Below are positions 1 through 10,127 of a stretch of 64,000 bases of DNA, one piece after another; positions within the stretch are counted from its first letter, which is position 1; every line of letters starts with the position of its first letter. The position numbers were made by a program, and so were the translations under genes. The notes beneath the pieces are model-generated. The model made no database searches, was not told the origin of the DNA, and saw nothing but the letters and a program-made list of their open reading frames with translations. The DNA is from Pelecanus crispus (taxonomy: Eukaryota > Chordata > Aves > Pelecaniformes > Pelecanidae). The DNA lies in contig NC_134653.1 in the NCBI RefSeq assembly GCF_030463565.1, positions 27,403,150 through 27,467,149 of the forward strand. The letters run 5' to 3'.

Positions 1-2975
1 CTTTCTGCAGGAATCATTGTCTTGATGACACAGAGCTTAGGCCAGGGACCCAGAAGTGTCACATCCTCAGCCAAGCTACTTTAGGCAGTACAGATGAGTT
101 ATGCATTCGCCAAGGGCAGCTGTTCTGGAGTCAGTTTGCCAGCCTGATGGTTGGGAGAGCAGTAGGGCAGGTGAAATTATTTTGGGGAAAACATCCATAA
201 TTTCCTGTGTTTACAAAAGTGGGTTTTGTTTTCTGGAGGAGTCTGGTGCCCCTGTCCCCACACCCAACTCCACCGTGAGTGTCCCTGTGCTCTGCACTAA
301 TGTTCTTTGTGTCTGGAATTTCACAAGTAGAAGTCGTTGTTTGTGTAGCAAGTCCAGTATTTCCAGGAAGCACGAGAACTACTTGTGCACAGACAATCCA
401 GTGCTGTCTGGACACATCAGACATGCTACAAAGTCACCTGCCAAGTATGCAGAACATGGGCTGTAGGTGTGACCAGCTCCTTTCTGCAGGCTGTGTCTCC
501 TGCGTAGGTGCCAGCAACTCACAGTATATGTGATGCTTCCTGGAAGCCCTGAACTTACCATGCAGAGCTGTACAGCACTGGGGATACAAAGAGTAGCTTT
601 GGCGTGGCTGCTGTGAGCCTAGAAAGGGTGCCTAGACAGGTGCACAAACTCTTCAATGCCAGCCTGGTGACATCTCTAAGTGGAAAAAAGGAATGAGTCC
701 AGGAAAGCCCGTCTGGACAATAACCCTACCTCAGCCAAGTCAGCCTGCGGTATCTCATGTGGGTCATAGAAATCAAGCTCTCCGAAGTGAATGGACGCTT
801 CTCATTGGGTACCTGACCAACAGAGTGCCACACACTATGTGGTGAGATGCTGTGAGCTTTCTCTCTTAACCCTTGGAGATACTGGGCAAGGTGTTATGGA
901 AATGCACTCACTGATAGGTTGGTAACAGCCACTGCCAGCACAATACACTGCAGCTGGAAAGCAGGAGCCTGCTTGGGTTAAGTGCTGTTCCTAAGCCTTG
1001 TAAAGTTTGTTGCATGGGAATCCCCAGAGGGTACAAGGGAGGGAGAAGTGGGGGGGTGTTTGCCTGGAGTAGTAATGAATATATTTTTAGTGGAAGGGAA
1101 GAGACATCTCTAGTCGTGGGATAACAGCTGCACAATTTCAAAATTCCTCTGACAAGATGTAGCCAATTTCAGGGCTGCAGGGTTTTGAGGGGTTTGGTTT
1201 GTTTTTTGTTTTTCCGAGCTTCAAGTGCCTTCAGCCAATCTCTTGCTGCTAGAGTGTACTTTTCAAAGCACAGATGCTGTTTTGCTGTGTTGCTGAGGTC
1301 TGAATGTGAGCATTTCCCTGCTACCATCCGTGCTGTGCCCTTAGCATCCCCTAAGCATGGAGCAGGATCCAGCACTTGCTGGAGAAACCTTTTTCTCTCT
1401 TAGAATCAGCTGAATCTCTCCCTCATTTCTGCAAGGAGGATTTCAGTGTATTTTGGGTACTGGGAACTGTGTGGTTAGCTCCCTCACCCATCACCCACTC
1501 CGTCTTCTCTGATTTTGAAATGCAACTGAGGAAGGGAGACTCAAGCCTGCCAGGTCTTGTGTGGAGCCAGGTTTTTTCCAAGGCCTATTAGCAGGGATTT
1601 AAAGCATGTGCAGGATCTCCATTCTGTACCATGCCCAGCAAAGGCAGCCTCTCTCCTCTCCTGTCTCGAACTTGCGTTGGGATAGGAGCATGAACCTGTA
1701 GGAGTAACTATTCCATTGAGAGATGGGAAGATTTCTATGGCTTGTTGGATTTTTTTTTTTTTAAATGTTTGTTTGCTGAGAGAATTCCGGGGACAGAGGG
1801 AGAAGGAGCACTGGGTAAACACTGGGAGGCCAGCACTACCGTTGTCCAATTGCAGACACATGGGGTCAAGTACAGTGTGGGACCCATGCTGGACAATGTG
1901 GGAATCCGGCCATCTACTTTCCATGCTAAGCATTACCAAGGGAAGGAAATTGCATTGAAATGTTAAACTGTTGCCCTGATTTACATTTTTAGAGAGAAGA
2001 ACTGGTGGAGTCAGCTCAGGACTCACAGTAACCTATGAGGCCTTGGGAATTGGCTGATATTTCAAACAAAGGTCCCTGGCTGCACTGTCAGGTTCTTGCC
2101 ATGTTGCTTATTGTCTCTTTCAACAGATCTTGGAGAATTTACTGCTAAGAGCACTGGCTTCAGCCAGGCATATCAATACCTCCAACACTGAAGTCCCCTT
2201 TGGTGTGTGCAGTGCAGCCCACAGCACACCTGTAAGTCAGAGCACTGTCCTCATCTTAATTCCTCCTTTCTGAGAATGACATGGGGTCAGCTTAGCTGGG
2301 CTGGTGAGGAAAACTGCTGACTTCTCTCAGTTATTTAAAGAAGGTTGGTGGTGCTGGCCTTCTTGAAAGTGCCGTTGTAGAGCAGAGTGAGGTGCTGTGC
2401 AAGGGAATGCCAGCCTGGCTTCTGCAACTCGGTCAGCAGACTTTCCTTGGAGCACACCTGAACATGGACATGGGGCTGATGGCACTGTGCCTCCGAGTTC
2501 CTTTGTGCTATTTGGCTTACAGATCTACTGCAAGACGGACCTAGCAATTCCATGCTACAAGGCTGCTCTTTTGCCAGAAAGGAGGAACTACCTCAGCCTT
2601 TGGCAAGACAGCCACAGTGGTCGTCTTCACCAAGGGTCAGAGCAGTGCTGTTGATTACCCAGGCTGCAAGATCTACATGCATGACCAAGTGGGCTGGTGG
2701 AGTGGAGGAACACAGATGAAAACTGTATTCATTTCCCTGCTTTTCTGTCACCTATTCACTGCCTAAAGGAAAGGGGAGGGAAATAGGTGGCATACAATGT
2801 CATCATAGAGTCTGTGCTGTGCTGTGTGGGTTCCGCACAGCAGTTCAAAGGCCCGTCTGAAGAAGCAGGTGCCTTTCTTGCTGTCTTCTGGGACATTGGG
2901 CCATTGGGCAGTTGCTTGGCTGTCAGGGGCCTATTGAATGGTACTGATATAATTCCTGTTTCCTCTGCTTTATAG
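1..2975 (+). other. ADORA2A: ADORA2A intron (upstream of last coding exon)
   Basis: No reading frame here resembles TM1-TM3 of an adenosine receptor (no DRY-type motif followed by an RIPLR-like sequence), so the first coding exon, which should hold about residues 1-111, must lie before the window. The stretch ends in a normal acceptor, a pyrimidine-rich run then TATAG at 2971-2975. It holds no recognisable repeat. A T run lies at about 1750-1762. One exon-like unit at 2127-2231 is described separately. The longest frame (161 codons on the minus strand, 1541-2026) has no recognisable domain and is treated as chance. Confidence 0.75.
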
Positions 2976-3936
2976 GTACAATGGCTTGGTGACTGGCTCT
3001 CGAGCTAAAGGTATCATTGCCATCTGCTGGGTGTTATCTTTCATCATCGGCTTGACACCAATGCTAGGGTGGCACAAACGCTCCCAGATCGACGACCTGG
3101 GTTCCAATAAGTCCTCTCGCATCAACTGCAGCAACAGTATGGTGGCATGTCTCTTTGAGGCTGTGGTCACCATGGAGTACATGGTCTACTACAACTTCTT
3201 TGCCTGTGTGCTCTTGCCCCTCCTCCTCATGTTTGGTATCTACTTGAAAATCTTCATGGCAGCCCGGCGACAGCTCAAGCAGATGGAGAACAAGATGGTA
3301 CATGGGGAACGTTCTCGCTCCACTTTGCAGAAGGAAGTCCATGCAGCTAAGTCTTTAGCCATCATTGTTGGGTTGTTTGCGGTCTGCTGGCTTCCACTAC
3401 ATATTATTAACTGCTTTACCCTTTTTTGCCCAGATTGTGCCCGTGCTCCCCTCTGGCTAATGTATCTGGCTATTATCCTGTCTCATGCCAACTCTGTTGT
3501 AAATCCTCTAATTTATGCCTACCGAATCAGGGAGTTCCGATACACCTTCCATAAAATCATCAGCCAGCATATCCTGGGCCGGAAGGAGCCATTCAAGGCA
3601 GGAACAGCCAGCTCTAGGACTTCTGCTCATGGTGGGGACACAGAGAACGCCAGCATACGAATCAGTGAGTATGCATTAGAGGTATACACCAATGGAGAGA
3701 TCCACAGGGATCCTGAAAATCAGGACTTAAACAAAGGCAAAGCCAGCTTGGAATGGCACCAGAATGGAAATGCTCTTGATGTGGAGACAAATGGGCATCT
3801 TCCACATTCCTGCAAAAATGGGATTCTCTCAGATGCGTGTGTGAACAGGGAGCTTCACAGTGAAGAGCTAGTTGATGCCCAGGTGTCTTACTCAGATCTA
3901 GAAAGAGCAGCCTTTGCAGCAGCTGATGTCTCCTGA
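2976..3936 (+). CDS. ADORA2A: Adenosine receptor A2A, last coding exon (TM4 to C terminus)
   Basis: This is a class A GPCR for extracellular adenosine that couples to Gs and raises cAMP at the plasma membrane. The exon begins in the last base of an Arg codon and continues [12 protein letters not shown], matching human residue 112 onward. It encodes 319 residues after the split codon, against 301 in human. It holds TM4, a second extracellular loop with an N-glycosylation sequon (NKS), TM5 (YNFFACVL), TM6 with the CWLP toggle, TM7 with NPLIY, helix 8 ([11 protein letters not shown]) and a long cytoplasmic tail ending DVS. Ligand-contact residues equivalent to human F168, E169, M177, W246, L249, N253, M270, Y271, I274, S277 and H278 are present; H264 is Arg and T279 is Ala. 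The frame ends in a double TGA TGA. A2B was considered, but the tail length, PFKAG motif and C terminus favour A2A. Confidence 0.95.
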
Positions 3937-4308
3937 TGAGACTTTCAAAGTCTTCCTGGTAGAATTATTTTTTTTTCCATTGGTGACCTCTGCTGTGGCA
4001 GAAAGGGAGGTTGGGGGGCAGGGGGAGACGTGTGTATTCAGATTGCTGTGGAGAAAAGGGTCCCTACCGAGGACTGTTGGGATGATCCTAAATACTAGAC
4101 TGGAGAAAAGCCAAGAGACCACTGAAACGGACTAAGGAAGGAGGGAGACGTTACCCATCAATGACCTGTCACCAAGAGCAGTGCCAAGGTCAAAGATGGC
4201 ATTCCAAATTCAGCACTGGGAGACTCTGCTGATGCAGGGCATATCATGACATTATGCTGTACTGTGTATCTGTGGTTGTATGTCGGTTTTCCTGTCTTTA
4301 CCAACAGA

Positions 4309-4314
4309 AATAAA
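4309..4314 (+). terminator. Candidate proximal poly(A) signal for ADORA2A
   Basis: Canonical AATAAA, 373 bases after the stop codon. The downstream sequence is only weakly GT-rich, so this site may be minor. Confidence 0.4.
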
Positions 4315-5753
4315 AGCATTGCTGGAAGTATTCACTGAATTGCAAAGAGCAACAGGGAAGGGCCTTTTAGTACTTTGGCCCTGCAACAAATGGAAGGGGG
4401 ATAGCAACATCTATTGGTCAGGAAGGATGCCAGCAGCTGCTTGGAAAGGGAAGGAATTTACCTGATGGGAACTCTGGATACCTTCAACCATGGCATTTTG
4501 TCTTTCAGTTTATGTTTTTAAAGCTTATACTGCAACATGTTGCTCCAATGTGTTTTTTTTTTCCTTGTCTTGATAAGATTACTTTATATTAAGTTATAAA
4601 AGATGGCCAAGAACTCATATCCATTCCCTGAGCGCTCAATGTTCCAGATGCACAAGGCAAATATAACCTCATAGCTCTCCACTTTGTCTAACAAATAACA
4701 AAAACGGAGACTGTAATATGGATTTCACTTAGCCAAAGGGCTGTTAGTAGGAGTTGGTGCTGCAGTTAGCAGACAAGCAGGCCAGGCTGTGGTCTGTGTC
4801 ACCAGGGTGGTTGTGCCCCGAGGTGTTGTGTAGAGCTGTCATGTGTGTGAGCTGTCTGTAGGCTGGTGGGCACTGTCTGCTTTTTTCCCCCTACCTCTGT
4901 GCTTGTCCTCCTGGGCTCCTAGAATGCAGATTCTTTCCATGGCCCTAAATGTGCGTGAGGGGAGTTAATTTTCCATATTTTGGTTGTTTTCATACTCACT
5001 CAAAAGGCTGTGTGGTGATTTTTTTTTTTTCTTCTTCTTTCTCAGTGTAGGGAGGAACACACACACACATACCTAACACTTATTTTTTAAATTCCAGTGA
5101 GCTCTATTTAACCACCTTTTCTCACGTGATTTCAGTTTTTTCCTGATGTGCTTTACTGTGAAGCCCGATGTGTCCCTGCAGTGCAGAGGCCAACAGAGCT
5201 GGGTCTACCTGGTTAGAAGATGCTCCTACTCTGAGAAGCTGAAAGGCATCAGTAGTCATAGAAATCAGCTTAGAAACTGCAAGTAGTCTTGAGTGTATAG
5301 AGAACAGGCAAATCTGTGCTGCAGCAAGGGTATGTACTGACGTGGTGTTTCACAGCAGTTTGATAATTTTCTGTATTGCTTATGAAGCCTGGTAGCTCAA
5401 GGACAGCAGAATGCCACATCAGCTTGAATTCTACCTAAAGATTGTCTGGTCTTTGTTTTCCAGACAAACAGTCCATGTCCAATACCACCAGCCTTCTGGA
5501 GAGACAGGCAGTAATGGTCCTACTGGAAAACTAAAAGTCTGGTAATTCCAGGGATCTGAAGCTTATTCCCTAGCTGAAAACATCAGAAGTATTATCCCCC
5601 AACCCTGGCTCCTCCTCATGTCTCTCCACTAACATTTCAGAAGCCAAATAATCTCATTTTCGGAAAGAAAGTGGAACCGGATTTTGCTATTTGAGGAAGA
5701 GCAGGTTAGGTTTGTGTGTTCTTATTCCGTGTTTATTTTAAATATTGTGAACT

Positions 5754-5759
5754 ATTAAA
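5754..5759 (+). terminator. Candidate distal poly(A) signal (ATTAAA) for ADORA2A
   Basis: ATTAAA within an AT-rich stretch, followed within 30 bases by T-rich sequence (GTTTTATTTG and TTTTCTTTTTG) that could act as a downstream element. Confidence 0.4.
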
Positions 5760-6074
5760 ATGAAAAGTCAGTTTTATTTGAAGAGAATTTTCTTTTTGCT
5801 AGTCTCCCTACATGAAGGTGGGGAGTAGTTTATAATGCTGAATGTGTTCAAGTATGTAACTGCTCCAGGCTAGCGCAAAGCTGACTGTGAGATGGATAAA
5901 AAGATGTGGTTGCCACCACAATCCTTAGCAGAAGGACAAGTTTGTAGAACAATGGACTTCACAGTTTAATTGAATTGCTGCTTTCTTGGCATGGCTCTTC
6001 CACGTAGTCTAACGTCAGAGGAGTGGATTATCACTCCAGCACCATTAGCAAACACTAAGCCATTTCCCTGTGAC

Positions 6075-6082
6075 TGACGTCA
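6075..6082. promoter_or_regulatory. Perfect CRE palindrome
   Basis: The full cAMP-response element TGACGTCA. A related half site (AACGTCAG) lies about 60 bases upstream near 6012. The site is about 2.1 kb after the ADORA2A coding end. Binding or function is not shown by sequence alone. Confidence 0.3.
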
Positions 6083-7670
6083 TAGGTAGTTCCTCTGCAG
6101 GGTGACTTGGGATCTTGTTACTCTTGATCTTTCTGGATGGAATATTTCTGTAGGTTATTTGTGGGATGGCTCCTCTGACCTCCTGTAATGGTGGCAGAGG
6201 AACTCAGTCAGGAAAATTGGGGTCTGATCTCTTCAGGCCTCAGTTGGGAGCTGAAATGTTTCTAAGAATAACACAAGATTACATCCGGTATTCATGTCAA
6301 TAACAATTAGGTCCACAAAGAAGCAGAGCAGGGAAGGAAGTGTGGGAAAATACCAGCATCGCTCATGTGCTGGAACACACGCAAGTGCAGAAGTGTCTCC
6401 TGTTGAGCTTTAATTGCCATTGTAAAGGGATGGTTTATACCACATTGCATCAGACTGCTTTCAACAGCTGATGTGGGTTGGTTGCTTTCTATTCTTTCCT
6501 GAGCTGCTTCACACTCAATTATGGCAGCTTCTTGCTTGGTTGCCACAAGAATCAAGTTGATCTATGTTGATGTGACAAACTTAGGATGTCCCTCTGGAAA
6601 ACTTTCCTGCCCAAACAGATTGCCATGTGAGCTTACTGAGTTTCCAGATGTCTTGAAATTAGGTTTTCTGTTGCTGTTTGAGATGCCTCCCAAGCGTGTC
6701 CAGTCCCTTTCAATATTAGTGATCCAGATTTCAAATGAAGAAGGTGTGTGAAGGGGCCAGGGGATGCGTGCAGGAGGAAGTACAGTGGGGGTAAGGAGGC
6801 AGCGTGTTTTATATACAATCGGAAGTCTGTAGTCACAGGAAGGAAGGGGTGGCAATTGCACCACATGCTGTGTGCCTTCTGGCAAACACATGTCTGAGAT
6901 GGACCTTCACAAGATGTTTCCAAAGCAGTTGTTGGGGGGAGCGTGAGCCTTTTGAACAGAATTTTGGAATTCTTATTTCCTGGTTCCTAGGGATCATGAT
7001 TTCAAGGCTTTCTTTTTTTAAAAGAAAAAAAGAAGCTTTAGGGTCCCATGAATGAGGTGTCCTCTTTCCTTCTGCTGGCAGTACTCTCCACTCTTGAGAA
7101 AAGTACCTCGCTTCCAAACTGCATAGGGCAGGGATCATTAGAAAAGTGAAAGTTAAATAATTTTTTCCTAACCTCTCCACTCATACCCCCATTTTCATTC
7201 CAGCTGGAGAATGTTTAGCTGTTGAAATATAGCTGTTCTGGATAAACAAAGATGGTACCAAGACAAAGGGAAGAATGAGGTGACCATCAGGAGAGGCTGG
7301 AGAAGATCTCCTTGGGAATCCAAGGTGCAGCGGGTCCAGAGAGTAAGAGCAGGGGTAAGAAGAGACTAATTTAATTGAACTGGAACGTCTTACTAAAAAT
7401 GGCTCAGGACCCATAGAGAGATGTGGTGCCTCATTTGGCATGAGGGCATTCCATGAATTTCACCATTCCCTGGAGACTCTTAGGCTCCAGGGTTTATTTG
7501 CTTTACAGGATTTCGGAGAAAGTTAAGTTTGATCAGTTGCCAGGAGTAATTTTATCAAGAGTTGTTCTTGGGGCCCTCTCCTCAATAGGGCACTGCTTTT
7601 TGTGTGTGCAAATAAATGCAATTACAGCTTTGTCCTGCAGAATTTCTTTTGGATCAATAATATTTCAAAG

Positions 7671-7706
7671 CTCTGTTCAAGCTTGAACTGCAGCTCTTGA
7701 ACAGAG
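7671..7706. repeat. Inverted repeat, 11-base arms
   Basis: CTCTGTTCAAG at 7671-7681 and its exact reverse complement CTTGAACAGAG at 7696-7706, with a 14-base spacer. No flanking element boundaries are visible, so it is recorded as an isolated hairpin-forming sequence. Confidence 0.6.
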
Positions 7707-8819
7707 AAGCAATTTGGCATGGTGGAACAGCTGGGGTTACTGTAGACAGAAAGGGTTTGCCACTGATCCCAGTTGGTGCTAGGAAGCTTATTGTGCAGAT
7801 GGACTTGGGAGTTATATGGAGTAGTCTGAATCTTTGATTATTCTTTGAAAAGAGGCTCCAGGGGATGCTGGTGGATATAGAAAAGTCTCTAAGGTGTGGG
7901 AGCAGACTGGAGAGTTAGGATTAGATGGGAAGTCTTGGTGGTGAAGGAAGATTTGTAGGGTAGGTGTTTGGGAGGATTTCAGGGGAGCAGGAATGTGCTG
8001 GGAGGTGCTGGGGATTGCGCAGATGGTCTCAGGGGAACAGTGCTGGCATGAGACTAAGGTGTGACTTGCTGAGGAAGGACTCTGGAAAGGATGTACATCT
8101 TACCGCTCTCCTGGGGTCACTGCAGAGGGGCAACCTCGCCCAATGTGTACGGAGGGTTGACTTCATATGATCTATATGTGACTGAGGTAGAGATGGTTCT
8201 TATGGATTATCTCCTTTTCAGATGCATTGTCTCATTTCATGAGCGTGTCCAGGTGTAACAAAAGCCCTTCTGCTTCGTGAATATGAGCCCTACCTAAAAC
8301 CAGATCAATCCAGCTATGTTCTGAGGGAAGGACGAGCATGCTGTAATAGTGCTGCAATGCATTTAAACTGTAGAATACTCTCTAGTGGTGTTTGCTAAGT
8401 TTAGCTGCCTAATAGTCAGTTCTCTCCCAATTTGTTTTGGGCGTCAAACTGCACTGAGTCATACCAAAGAGTTTTTTCTTTCCAGCCCCGAGCTTTTGGC
8501 CTCCTTTACAGTAAAACACATCAAGAGTAACTAAAATCACACCAGTTCCTCATTTGCATGAGAGGTGACTAACCCTGACAGACTGAGAATCCCCAAACTG
8601 GGGCAGTGTTGTGTGTAACTCCCTGTCTTATTTCTCTGCTGGGACTGTTCACACAAGGATGTGTTGAAATCAAGACTGGAACCTGTTGATCTGAGAACAT
8701 CCTTTGCTTCCCCCACTCTGTCTCAGAAGCTGGTGTTCCTGCCCCCTGTCCTGTGGAGCGGTTGTCTCTGTGGTCTGCAAGCCAAGACACTATGAACACC
8801 CTGCTGCACATGCTGTCAC

Positions 8820-8825
8820 AATAAA
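8820..8825 (+). terminator. AATAAA with GT-rich downstream element
   Basis: AATAAA followed about 40 bases later by GTTGTTGTTTTCCC and TGTTTGTC, the arrangement of a working poly(A) site. It could be a far-distal ADORA2A end or the end of an unannotated transcript; no plus-strand coding exon lies just before it. Confidence 0.3.
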
Positions 8826-10069
8826 ACAATTACTCTTTTAATTTAAATGTTTTATGAATATAGTTGTTGTTTTCCCTCTGTTTGTCAGTTACCAGTGGGA
8901 GGGGGGGGAAGGGGGTGGGAGAATCTGTGCATGCAAATGTATTTAAAGTGCATTGACCAAAGTTTGGTGTTTGTTTTTTTTTTTTTGAATCTGTGAAGTT
9001 TTCATATCTGTGAAGTCATCAGACTGCTGGGCAGTGAGGAGCCGCTGGTGCTGCTGAGTCTGTCTTGGTTACATTTCTTAATAAGCATTAAAATAATAAA
9101 ATATATTTGTAAAAGAGAGTGTGAGTGCCTTTGTCCCAGGAAGATCCGGCTGGCTGGTCCTTCTTTGTGCAAGTGTTTCCTTATTATTTTATTAGCTTTT
9201 TCCATAGACTGATCCTTCTGGATAACTCTCTTCCTGGCGCTGCCTATTCTTTTGCAGAAGATATTAGCATGGACTAAGGTAACAGACCCAGATGGTCTAG
9301 AAGACCCCTCACATCTCTGACATCCTGGGATCTGTCATCTTGGCAATAAGAGAAAATGTTTACATTTTCTGCATACTGAACACAAGGTAGGGCACTGTAT
9401 TTGCCCAAACCACTGCAGTGTCAGGAATAGTGTGTTACATAGCAAGACCCGAAGGGTCTATAACTGGACGGTGAAACAACTTTGTCAACTGTGACTGGAG
9501 CACCCCAGCCTGCTGGCCCTCCTTCCACGTGGCCGTGCTGGTGCACCTCAGACCTCTTTGTAAGACCATCACAATTTCAGACCTCTGGCCTGTTCTGACA
9601 GTGCCACTCAGCCTGAGTTAGCCCCGGACTCGTGTCAGACAAATTAGTCTGGAAATAGAGGCAGTGAATCTAGATGCTGCTGTGGTGTCTCTCAAGCCAA
9701 CTCTGAGCAATGCTGACAGGATGAAGCAGGAATAATTTCCAGCTTTTTCCAGCTGGCAGCTACTAAATGTGTGTGTGAGAAGGTTAGTGAAAGTCTGTAC
9801 AATCCAGGAGCATTTGGAATTGGGAAGCGATGAAATGAAAGTTCACCAGATAACCATCAACTAACTACTGGTCATTCCGTCTTTTGGTTCACTTTGCAGC
9901 TGGGCAGGAGGCCTCGCTGGAGGACCCAGTTTGTGGAGAGGTGCTGGCACCCTGGTGCTCTGTGGCCAGCTGTGCCCGAGCTGTTCAACCAACTGTGTAA
10001 TTGAAAAGCTTTTTGATTTTTCCCTCCTTTCACAAACACTGTGCATTTTGTTCTGCAGCATCAAAGGCC

Positions 10070-10127
10070 AGGAGCTCGGAGGAACAATGGGCATCTGCAG
10101 GAGCCCAGAGGAACAATGGCCATACCT
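10070..10127. repeat. 29-base imperfect tandem duplication
   Basis: Two adjacent 29-base units (10070-10098 and 10099-10127), both built as AGGAGC..., then AGGAACAATGG and CAT. They differ at a handful of positions. A local duplication in non-coding DNA. Confidence 0.75.

Larger units (their letters stand above)
3937..5785 (+). other. ADORA2A: ADORA2A 3' untranslated region (probable extent)
   Basis: Transcribed 3' sequence is inferred from the stop at 3934-3936 and the poly(A) hexamers that follow. It contains a short AC run at about 5048-5060 and T-rich tracts. The true end is uncertain: the first AATAAA would give a 3' UTR of roughly 0.4 kb, ATTAAA at 5754 roughly 1.8 kb, and AATAAA at 8820 roughly 4.9 kb. 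Confidence 0.5.

Noticed and set aside
1541-2026. 161-codon minus-strand frame in the ADORA2A intron
   Set aside because: No domain, signal or repeat recognised, and a poly(T) tract gives its Lys run. Length is within chance for a GC-moderate region.
9260-9340. Sequence resembling a CR1 3' tail (GATGGTCTAGAAGACCCCTC)
   Set aside because: Only about 40 bases look similar and the typical terminal octamer repeats are missing. Too weak to call.
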